Assembly: GCA_003542275.1 (NCBI GenBank)
Contig: DPKY01000015.1
Location: 1-5,595, forward strand
Length of the DNA: 5,595 bases
Direction of reading: 5' to 3'
Source of the DNA: Methylococcaceae bacterium
Lineage (GTDB): Bacteria > Pseudomonadota > Gammaproteobacteria > Methylococcales > Methylomonadaceae
The translations under genes were made by a program, and so were the position numbers. Positions 1 to 5,315 of the stretch are shown here, one piece after another (position 1 is the first letter of the stretch; each line of letters starts with the position of its first letter). The notes under the pieces were generated by a model. That model made no database searches. It was not told the origin of the DNA and was given only the letters and a program-made list of their open reading frames with translations.

Positions 1-350
1 GCAATGGCTAAGTCTGTGCCATCGCGCACAAATTCTTCACTCATCCATTTTTGCTCAAGTGGCCAAATGTGATTTTCTAGCCAATCCATCAGCGACAAAT
101 CATCCGCAATGCCACGCAACAAACTCATTGCCGCGTGCGTGTGCGCGTTGACAAAACCGGGTAAAAGCGCGTGCGTTGTCATCTCCAGTGCAACACGCCC
201 CTGATAACGCACTTTCGCCTCGTGGGTAGGTAAACAATCCACAATTCTCCCCGCATCAATGGCGAGCGTGTAATGTTCATAAATCACATCAGCGGGTTCA
301 ATGGGAATCATCCATCGCGCATGAAGAAGCGTATCAACGTGTTGCATCAT
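1..350 (-). CDS. mtaD: TRZ/ATZ-family amidohydrolase, probable 5'-methylthioadenosine/S-adenosylhomocysteine deaminase (N-terminal part, runs off left edge)
   Basis: Only the first 116 codons are inside the window; the rest lies to the left. Family members are cytosolic metal-dependent hydrolases that deaminate MTA, SAH or related purine nucleosides in methionine-cycle and purine salvage. The sequence shows the N-terminal beta-sandwich segment, then the diagnostic LLPGFVNAHTHAAM segment (about residues 62-75). Its H70-x-H72 pair is the first metal-binding motif of the amidohydrolase superfamily. The following SLLRGIADDLSLMDWL and WPLE stretches are typical of the MtaD/TRZ-ATZ subgroup. Two adjacent in-frame ATG codons (350 and 347) could each start it; GAGAG lies about 8-9 nt upstream of the first, which I chose. 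It is transcribed divergently from sbcB. The family call is firm. The exact substrate is inferred, and other TRZ/ATZ hydrolases (chlorohydrolase or guanine deaminase-like) remain possible because the C-terminal metal ligands are not visible. Confidence 0.85.
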   Translation of the reverse strand, partial: MMQHVDTLLHARWMIPIEPADVIYEHYTLAIDAGRIVDCLPTHEAKVRYQGRVALEMTTHALLPGFVNAHTHAAMSLLRGIADDLSLMDWLENHIWPLEQKWMSEEFVRDGTDLAI

Positions 351-394
351 AAAATTACTCTCAACAATAAATATAAGTCGGTTTAAATTCCGCC

Positions 395-401
395 TATAAT
401 A
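395..401. promoter_or_regulatory. Candidate shared -10 element for the divergent sbcB and amidohydrolase promoters
   Basis: The 89-bp divergent intergenic region (351-439) holds one perfect sigma70-type TATAAT at 395-400 on the plus strand. The next base makes TATAATA, whose complement is TATTATA, so a five-of-six match TATTAT reads at 401-396 on the minus strand. Predicted start sites would give leaders of roughly 33 nt for sbcB and 38 nt for the amidohydrolase, both plausible. No good -35 hexamer is seen at 16-18 bp spacing on either strand, and there is no TGn extension, so strength is uncertain. The -10 match is observed; promoter function in either direction is inferred. Confidence 0.45.
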
Positions 402-439
402 GCAATGATTCGCTCCTATTTTACACTGCTTATTCTTTC

Positions 440-1903
440 ATGACGCATTCGCTTTTCTTATACGATTACGAAACGACGGGCACGCACCCTCAAAAAGACC
501 GTCCCCTACAATTTGCAGGCGTACGCACCGATGTAGACTTCAATATCATTGACGACCCTATTTCGCTCTACTGTAAAGTGAGCCTTGATATTTTGCCCCA
601 TCCCATGGCGTGTTTACTCACGGGCATCACGCCACAACGTGCTAATGAAGAAGGCTTGTGCGAAGCAGATTTTATGCGTCGCATTCATCAAGCGCTATCG
701 ACGCCCGGTACTTGCAGTTTAGGCTATAATAGCATTCGCTTTGATGATGAAGTCACTCGCCACGGTTTGTATCGTAATTTTTTTGATGCCTATGCGCGTG
801 AATGGCAACATGGCAACTCACGTTGGGATTTACTCGATGTCTTTCGTGCTGCCCACGCGCTACGCCCTCAAGGAATAAACTGGGTATATGATAATGATGA
901 CGTGGCTGTCTTTAAACTAGACCAATTGACCGCCGCCAACGGCATTGCACACGCCAATGCTCATGATGCACTCGCTGACGTCTACGCTACTTTAGCCCTC
1001 GCGCAACGGCTCAAATGTGCGCAACCGCGTCTTTTTAATTTCTTTTTTGAGCATCGTAGTAAATCCCAAGCCTTAAAATTGCTCAATGTAGGCGCTGGCA
1101 AGCCGTTAGTGCACGTGTCGGGGATGTATCCAGCGGCAAAGCACTGCCTAGCGGTTGTTTTGCCATTATGCGTCCATCCAAGCAACGCGAATGAAGTCAT
1201 TGTTTATGATTTAAGTGTGGAACCCAGTGCGCTACTGACCCTCAGCGCCGAGGATATCAAGCAACGCTTATTTGTGCCGACGCACGCATTGCCCGAAAAT
1301 GTCTCGCGCATTCCTTTAAAAACGGTGCATATTAACAAATGCCCTGTCCTCGCGCCGCTGTCAGTATTAACCCCCGTTGATGCTCAGCGCCTTCAGCTCA
1401 ATCTTGAAGTCTGTCAAGCACACGCCAAGCAAATTCTTGCAGCTGGCAATTTAACGCCAACACTCCACAAAGTGTTTGCCAACACACTTGAACGCCCTGA
1501 TTTGCCTGTGAACGTCGATTTAAGCCTTTACAGCGGTGGCTTTTTTTCAGCCGTTGACCAACAAGCCATGATAAAAATTCGCAATACACCGCCTGAGGAG
1601 TTGGCCAGCTTATCCTTTCGCTATGAAGATAAACGCATGAGCGAGATGTTATTTCGCTATCGAGCGCGTAATTATCCCAGCACATTAACCAGCATAGAAT
1701 GGGAGATATGGCGTGAATTTTGCTTTCAGCAACTCACCAGTGCAACAAGTGATGCGAGTGTGACGTTCACAACTTACCAGCAAGCGCTCAATGACATCGC
1801 TCCAAACAACGCGGCGCAACAAGCCATTAAACAAACACTGCTTGATTACGCCCACGATAAATGCCGTCAATTAGACATCGATAGCCATACTTTTTTGATT
1901 TAA
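440..1903 (+). CDS. sbcB: Exodeoxyribonuclease I (3'-5' ssDNA exonuclease)
   Basis: This 487-residue protein is colinear with E. coli ExoI (about 475 residues). ExoI degrades single-stranded DNA 3' to 5' in recombination, mismatch repair and suppression of recBC defects. The DEDDh exonuclease domain (about 1-200) is complete: DYETTG with D9 and E11, GYNSIRFDDE with D102, and NAHDALAD with H175 and D180. All are offset by the same six residues from the E. coli catalytic set recalled as D15, E17, D108, H181 and D186. The SH3-like middle domain includes KPLVHVSGM (221-229) and VHINKCPVLA (296-305). The helical C-terminal domain carries LYSGGFFS (363-370) and FRYRARNYP (405-413). The start fits the family, being only slightly shorter at the N-terminus. 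No Shine-Dalgarno is visible before the ATG, suggesting modest translation. The acyltransferase gene follows 20 nt downstream and is probably co-transcribed. Confidence 0.97.
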   Translation: MTHSLFLYDYETTGTHPQKDRPLQFAGVRTDVDFNIIDDPISLYCKVSLDILPHPMACLLTGITPQRANEEGLCEADFMRRIHQALSTPGTCSLGYNSIRFDDEVTRHGLYRNFFDAYAREWQHGNSRWDLLDVFRAAHALRPQGINWVYDNDDVAVFKLDQLTAANGIAHANAHDALADVYATLALAQRLKCAQPRLFNFFFEHRSKSQALKLLNVGAGKPLVHVSGMYPAAKHCLAVVLPLCVHPSNANEVIVYDLSVEPSALLTLSAEDIKQRLFVPTHALPENVSRIPLKTVHINKCPVLAPLSVLTPVDAQRLQLNLEVCQAHAKQILAAGNLTPTLHKVFANTLERPDLPVNVDLSLYSGGFFSAVDQQAMIKIRNTPPEELASLSFRYEDKRMSEMLFRYRARNYPSTLTSIEWEIWREFCFQQLTSATSDASVTFTTYQQALNDIAPNNAAQQAIKQTLLDYAHDKCRQLDIDSHTFLI

Positions 1904-1911
1904 TTTGCTTT

Positions 1912-1917
1912 AGGAAG
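1912..1917 (+). promoter_or_regulatory. Shine-Dalgarno of the acyltransferase gene
   Basis: AGGAAG lies 6 nt before the ATG at 1924, within the 20-nt gap after the sbcB stop. It fixes the acyltransferase start. The gap leaves no room for an obvious separate promoter or terminator, which supports co-transcription with sbcB. Confidence 0.75.
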
Positions 1918-1923
1918 AAACAA

Positions 1924-2988
1924 ATGAGTGCAAATAAACGCATTGAACACATTGATGTATGGCGATTTTTAGCCGTGATATTGGTCATTCAAGAACATTT
2001 TTGGCTCTTTAGCGGCATTGACCGCGATTTTCCACAAATTGAAACCTATTCGCTACAAATTGAGCGTTTTGGTGAAATGGGTGTTTTAATTTTTTTTAGT
2101 ATCAGCGGTTTTGTGATTTGCAACGGCTTAAATTCAGAAAAGAAAACGACAGGCAATATTTGTTTAAGCGCTTTTTGTGCACGGCGTTTTTTTCGTATTG
2201 TGCCGCCGATGTGGCTTTATTTGGTAACATTATTTGCCCTGAACGCAGTAGACATTATCAAAATTAGCGGTGAACAACTACTGACCTCAGCGGCTTTTTT
2301 ATGTAATTTGCCGCTCTCAAAGGGATGTTCATGGTACGCGGGGCATACTTGGTCGCTGGCGTATGAGGAGCAATTTTACTTGCTTTTTCCTCTGCTTTTT
2401 ATATGGGCGTGGCGCGGTGAACGAAATTGGCGTTTAGTGGGTGCGATGGCGCTACTGATAGGCGTAGCCCTGGCGTTACTGTATCGAGGGCAAATTTTCT
2501 GGTCAGAGTATTGCACCTATTTTCTATTCTTATTAACAGGGTGTTTGAGTGCGCTGCTTCCTTTTCATTGGATGAAACGCTTGCGCAATTTATCATTACT
2601 TGAATGGCTCGCGGCGACACTGTTGCTGGTGAGTTTATTAACATTTCTGCCTAACAAACAAGACGCTGTTTTTAAAATTTTGCTCTATCCCCTGCTGGTG
2701 CAACTCATTGTTTTTGGCACGCCGACGCATTTTCCACCCATCAAACGCTTTTTTCATCATCCCCATTTAAGCTACCTAGGGCGCATTTCCTATTGCGTCT
2801 ATCTCTGGCAAGAATTGGCCACGGCTTACTACACTGGTGTGCAATGGTGGCATACACTGATTTATCTTGCCTTGGTCTTTGGCTTTTCAGCGCTGTCATT
2901 TACCTATTTTGAACAACCTTTGTTGCGCGTTGGCGCGGCGCTGTCAACAAAACTCAAAGCTCGGGCGAATGCGTTGCCGCCTGCATAG
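1924..2988 (+). CDS. Acyltransferase-3 (OafA/YrhL-like) family integral membrane O-acyltransferase
   Basis: This 354-residue, very hydrophobic protein has about ten membrane segments. Family members move acetyl or other acyl groups across the inner membrane onto lipopolysaccharide O-antigen, exopolysaccharide, peptidoglycan or other glycans. The family landmarks appear in order: R14 followed eleven residues later by H25 (the R-X10-H catalytic pair), GVLIFFSISGFVI (53-65), ARRFFRIVPPMW (86-97), HTWSLAYEEQFYLLFP (141-156), YLGRISYCVYLW (284-295) and SFTYFEQPLLR (325-335). It is the stand-alone form, lacking the C-terminal SGNH domain of some members. The usual histidine-proline pair after YLW is replaced (WQEL, 295-298). 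The acceptor cannot be read from the sequence, and no polysaccharide cluster is visible. Its 3' end overlaps hypB by 35 bp in convergent orientation. Confidence 0.92.
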   Translation: MSANKRIEHIDVWRFLAVILVIQEHFWLFSGIDRDFPQIETYSLQIERFGEMGVLIFFSISGFVICNGLNSEKKTTGNICLSAFCARRFFRIVPPMWLYLVTLFALNAVDIIKISGEQLLTSAAFLCNLPLSKGCSWYAGHTWSLAYEEQFYLLFPLLFIWAWRGERNWRLVGAMALLIGVALALLYRGQIFWSEYCTYFLFLLTGCLSALLPFHWMKRLRNLSLLEWLAATLLLVSLLTFLPNKQDAVFKILLYPLLVQLIVFGTPTHFPPIKRFFHHPHLSYLGRISYCVYLWQELATAYYTGVQWWHTLIYLALVFGFSALSFTYFEQPLLRVGAALSTKLKARANALPPA

Positions 2989-3760
2989 CGTTTTGTAGCC
3001 ATGCTGTCCACTGCGCAAAATTATCACCTTTTGTGGTGGACAGCGTGATAATTTCAATAGAAGGATTCACCTGCTTTGCAAAGGCGATGCAACGCGCCAC
3101 ATCAAAATCCACATAAGGCAATAAATCCATTTTGTTGATAATCATCAAATCAGCCGCGTAAAACATATCAGCATATTTAATGGGCTTATCATCACCTTCT
3201 GTGACAGAGAGAACTACTACTTTATGTGCCTCGCCCAAATCAAACGCCGACGGACACACTAAATTGCCCACGTTTTCAATGGCTAAAAAACTCTTATCCT
3301 CAACCCCTAACTGCGCCACCGCTTGCGCAATCCCTTGCGCTTCTAAATGACAAACGCGACCGGTGTTAATTTGCAGCGCCCGCGCACCTGTGGCACGAAT
3401 GCGCTGTGCGTCGTGTTCGGTTTGTTGATCCCCCTCAATGACGCTAATGGGAAAGTGCGAGGCAAGCGCTTTAATGGTTTCAACCAGCAAAGTCGTTTTT
3501 CCTGCGCCTGGACTGGACACTAAATTGAGTACAAAAATGCCATGCGCCTTAAAATATGCGCGATTTTTTTCTGCATACGCGTTATTTTTACTCAATAAGT
3601 CCACCTCCATCTGAATCAGTCGATGCTGATCATCGCTTTCCTCCACCCGGTGAGTATGGGAATGGGAATGAGAAGGCGTGAGAAGCAAGGCATTGGCTTG
3701 GCTGACAGGTACCCATTTTTTAGGCGAGCCACTCTCGCCACAACCGCAAATTCCACACAT
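2954..3760 (-). CDS. hypB: Hydrogenase nickel incorporation GTPase HypB
   Basis: HypB is a cytosolic SIMIBI GTPase and nickel metallochaperone. It works with HypA (and often SlyD) to load nickel into [NiFe]-hydrogenase large subunits. The 268-residue protein has the N-terminal high-affinity metal motif MCGICGCG (C2, C5, C7) and a short histidine-rich stretch HSHSHTH (31-37). The GTPase domain has P-loop SSPGAGKTT (82-90) and NKMD (209-212). The second metal site is intact: C137-H138 in VCHLEA and C169 in ENVGNLVCP, equivalent to the E. coli C166/H167/C198 set. GDDKP (189-193) and the rest of the family core are present, so it should be functional. It starts one base after the hypA stop, with GAGGTG inside the hypA 3' end as ribosome-binding site, indicating tight translational coupling. 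The last 12 codons are antisense to the acyltransferase gene end. Confidence 0.97.
   Translation of the reverse strand: MCGICGCGESGSPKKWVPVSQANALLLTPSHSHSHTHRVEESDDQHRLIQMEVDLLSKNNAYAEKNRAYFKAHGIFVLNLVSSPGAGKTTLLVETIKALASHFPISVIEGDQQTEHDAQRIRATGARALQINTGRVCHLEAQGIAQAVAQLGVEDKSFLAIENVGNLVCPSAFDLGEAHKVVVLSVTEGDDKPIKYADMFYAADLMIINKMDLLPYVDFDVARCIAFAKQVNPSIEIITLSTTKGDNFAQWTAWLQNAMQAATHSPEL
3000..3047 (+). terminator. Long hairpin 11 nt after the acyltransferase stop, possible terminator or 3'-end stabiliser
   Basis: In plus-strand RNA, 3000-3011 pairs with 3036-3047 (12 pairs, one G-U). After a 2-nt bulge (3012-3013), 3014-3020 pairs with 3029-3035 (7 pairs, one G-U), closing on an 8-nt loop. 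Both G-U wobbles become A-C mismatches in the minus-strand transcript, so the fold favours plus-strand RNA. It begins directly after the acyltransferase stop, but the downstream bases (ATAATTTC) are only weakly T-rich, so it is not a classical intrinsic terminator. The whole element lies inside hypB codons on the opposite strand. The structure is seen in the sequence; its function is inferred. Confidence 0.45.
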
Positions 3761-3761
3761 A

Positions 3762-4103
3762 TTAACGCACCTCGAGTTCCGTTATTTTCATTTCAAGCCC
3801 GCTGAGTATGTCGAGTTGAAAATGCCCGCAATGCAGACAAGTATCATAAAGCTCACGCATCGGCGTCATTTTGCCGCACGCTACGCAACGCCCCTGCCCA
3901 GCGATATGTTTAATGGTTAATTGCGCGTGCTGGGCAAGCGAATTATTCATGACCGTATCAAAGGCAAAGCGTAGCGCCTCACTCTCAATGCAAGACAAAG
4001 CGCCAATTTCAAGGGTAATTTTATCAACAATTTCAAACTGTTGACTGCGTGCGTGTTCTTCTAAAATCGTACGCACATTGTCAAGTAAAGAAAGCTCGTG
4101 CAT
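3762..4103 (-). CDS. hypA: Hydrogenase maturation nickel chaperone HypA
   Basis: HypA binds nickel and zinc and hands nickel, with HypB, to the [NiFe]-hydrogenase precursor; in some bacteria it also serves urease. The chosen start gives 113 residues beginning MHELSL, where H2 (with E3) is the conserved N-terminal nickel ligand that must sit directly after Met. The structural zinc site is complete: C73-V-A-C76 and C89-L-H-C92. The end LEMKITELEVR is the usual family C-terminus. A GTG 21 nt upstream (4124) is also in frame, but it would bury H2 and lacks a matching ribosome-binding site. The ATG at 4103 has GGAG six bases upstream, so I place the start there. The J-domain gene stops 13 nt upstream, and hypB begins one base after the stop. 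Confidence 0.96.
   Translation of the reverse strand: MHELSLLDNVRTILEEHARSQQFEIVDKITLEIGALSCIESEALRFAFDTVMNNSLAQHAQLTIKHIAGQGRCVACGKMTPMRELYDTCLHCGHFQLDILSGLEMKITELEVR
3768..3773 (-). promoter_or_regulatory. hypB Shine-Dalgarno inside hypA
   Basis: GAGGTG (read on the minus strand) lies 7 nt before the hypB ATG at 3760 and overlaps the last hypA codons. It supports the hypB start, and with the one-base gap between stop and start it implies coupled translation of the two partner proteins. Confidence 0.75.
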
Positions 4104-4109
4104 ATACCG

Positions 4110-4113
4110 CTCC
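4110..4113 (-). promoter_or_regulatory. Shine-Dalgarno deciding the hypA start
   Basis: GGAG on the minus strand sits 6 nt before the ATG at 4103, in the 13-nt gap after the J-domain gene stop. Together with the MHE nickel-binding N-terminus it selects this ATG over the in-frame GTG at 4124, which overlaps the upstream gene. Confidence 0.8.
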
Positions 4114-4116
4114 GGT

Positions 4117-4650
4117 TCATTCACGCTTTAATTTTTTATACGCGGCGTTGATTTGTTGTTGCTCTGCGCTCATTATCTGTTGCAGCGCCTTGGATTTATT
4201 GGCCCACTTATCAGGATGTGTTCGGTTGGATTCACGCTGATACGCCGCTTTGAGTTCAGCTTGGGTAAAATTTGGCGGCAGTCCTAACACCTCCTCCGGG
4301 CGTCGCCCATCGAGCGTGTCATGATAAGGCATCTCTTTGGAAAAGGTGGCATGATAAGCGGATTGACTCGCCCTGTGTTTTTTGCGTGTTTGCAGAAAAC
4401 GCGTCGGGTTGAAATAGCGTAGCACGTCCAACAAAGAGAGGCTCTTTGCCGCATATAAGCCAAATGAAAATCCAACCACCGTCAGCACCATCAAAAAACT
4501 CGGATTGAGCACTTCATAAGCAAACGGTACAAACAGAATCGACACCAGCCACGTTTTTAAGAACCCCATGCCCTGCAAGTTACCCACGGCATAACCCGAG
4601 CCAAATGCCATAAAAAAATAAAGAATCAGACCGCTTTTTTCAACAACCAT
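4117..4650 (-). CDS. Small membrane-anchored J-domain (DnaJ-like) protein
   Basis: The 177-residue protein has a hydrophobic N-terminal half with two or three predicted membrane segments (about 7-24, 34-47 and 51-68). A basic linker (about 84-95, RFLQTRKKHR) follows, then a C-terminal J domain (about 117-177). The J domain shows EVLGLPPNFTQAELKAAYQ (helices I-II), the essential HPD triad at 145-147 in THPDKW, and a helix III-like INAAYKKLK. J-proteins stimulate Hsp70/DnaK ATPase and choose its clients, so this one should recruit cytosolic DnaK to the inner membrane. The layout (N-terminal membrane anchor, C-terminal J domain) recalls DjlA, but it lacks the TerB-like domain and is far shorter. 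The client is unknown. No good Shine-Dalgarno precedes the ATG at 4650. It lies 31 nt after the CBM48-HhH gene and 13 nt before hypA, probably in one operon. Confidence 0.88.
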   Translation of the reverse strand: MVVEKSGLILYFFMAFGSGYAVGNLQGMGFLKTWLVSILFVPFAYEVLNPSFLMVLTVVGFSFGLYAAKSLSLLDVLRYFNPTRFLQTRKKHRASQSAYHATFSKEMPYHDTLDGRRPEEVLGLPPNFTQAELKAAYQRESNRTHPDKWANKSKALQQIMSAEQQQINAAYKKLKRE

Positions 4651-4681
4651 GTGCTAGGCTACGCCACACTTAGCAAGGCCA

Positions 4682-5269
4682 TCACGCTTTTTTGGCATTT
4701 TTGCGGGCGCGTTGCAGAGCCTTTAGCGCCTCCCATTTGCCTTCACTAGCAAGCGTTGCCTGCTCTACCCAAATAGCAGGATTGTAGGATTTAAAACGAC
4801 TCCCCGCCGCGTCCAATAATGCTTGTAGCGTACTCATTGGCGTTTGAGCAAGCGCTTCAAACGTGCAAATATGGTGGGCATTGAGTAACTCAGCTATTTT
4901 TTTTCCAATGCCCTCAAGTTTGGTTAAATCATCAACTTTCACGTCCGCTGCGCGTGGCTGTATAGCAGGCGTTGCCGCTTCGTCAGCAGGCACGATAAGA
5001 CTGCAATTATCAATAAACTGTCCGTGCGCGTTTGTATAAGGGTTTGCGTGTTCATCATTCACCCATCGCCCATCACTGAGTAAATAACGGTATTCATAAT
5101 ATTTACCCGCCTCAAGTGATAGCGTTGCTTGCAGTGCGCCGTTGTCTTGGCGTTGCAAGACAACGCCATTGCTTTGATTCCATTGATTAAAATCGCCCAG
5201 TAAAATCCCGCCCGTTGCATTGCCCACATGGTTACCCGAAAGCGTAAACGTTACGTCTGTCGGAATCAT
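4682..5269 (-). CDS. CBM48/isoamylase-early-set-like domain fused to a helix-hairpin-helix domain
   Basis: This 195-residue protein appears to have two modules. Residues about 5-93 resemble the E-set/CBM48 glycogen-binding fold of isoamylase N-termini and AMPK beta subunits: LLGDFNQWNQ (23-32), then LEAGKYYEYRYLLSDGRWVNDEHANPY (split at about 52-61 and 62-78), ending near CSLIV. After a proline/alanine linker (about 94-111), residues 112-195 form a helix-hairpin-helix domain with the GIG hairpin in DLTKLEGIGKKIAELL (114-129). Its continuation, LQALLDAAGSRF and IWVEQATLASEGKWEALKAL, matches a small stand-alone HhH family also found fused to other proteins. The tail is basic. There is no signal peptide, so it should be cytosolic. 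A weak AGAGAAG precedes the ATG. The domain calls rest on motif recognition; the cellular role is unknown. It is the first gene after the terminator at 5287-5314. Confidence 0.85.
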   Translation of the reverse strand: MIPTDVTFTLSGNHVGNATGGILLGDFNQWNQSNGVVLQRQDNGALQATLSLEAGKYYEYRYLLSDGRWVNDEHANPYTNAHGQFIDNCSLIVPADEAATPAIQPRAADVKVDDLTKLEGIGKKIAELLNAHHICTFEALAQTPMSTLQALLDAAGSRFKSYNPAIWVEQATLASEGKWEALKALQRARKNAKKA

Positions 5270-5286
5270 TCCTCACTTCTCTAATC

Positions 5287-5314
5287 AAAAATGCAAGACG
5301 TGCTGTGGTCTTGC
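5287..5314 (-). terminator. Intrinsic (Rho-independent) terminator
   Basis: Read on the minus strand, GCAAGAC pairs perfectly with GTCTTGC (5314-5308 with 5299-5293) around the 8-nt loop CACAGCAC, followed by A and five T (5291-5287). It begins two bases after the TAA of the lysine/alanine-rich membrane protein gene (5318-5316). This is the expected place to end that transcript. Only 17 nt separate the T-run from the next minus-strand start at 5269. Confidence 0.8.
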
Positions 5315-5315
5315 G

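Noticed and set aside
725..730. Second TATAAT inside sbcB, in a stretch resembling 394-414 (ctataatagca then ttcgct, with a 4-nt gap)
   Set aside because: It encodes the conserved GYNSIR motif of ExoI, so codon constraint explains it. The similarity to the intergenic region is short and probably chance.
982..1200. Minus-strand open frames within sbcB (also 1398-1685 and 1685-1870)
   Set aside because: They are antisense to a fully conserved exonuclease coding region and show no recognisable domain or ribosome-binding site.
3450..3460. AAAGTGCG words resembling a Pasteurellaceae DNA uptake sequence (also in the complement near 208-215)
   Set aside because: Only two imperfect copies were found in the window, both inside coding sequence. 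That is no more than expected by chance.
3623..3920. Plus-strand open frames opposite hypB/hypA (3623-3805 and 3678-3920)
   Set aside because: They are shadows of the well-conserved HypB N-terminus and HypA C-terminus; the histidine-rich and zinc-site codons account for them.
3762..4124. Longer hypA reading from a GTG at 4124
   Set aside because: It would add seven residues before MHE, blocking the conserved nickel ligand at position 2, and would overlap the upstream stop. GGAG is correctly spaced only for the ATG at 4103.
4284..4475. Second minus-strand frame inside the J-domain gene
   Set aside because: It is out of frame with the HPD-containing J domain, with odd composition and no homology signal.
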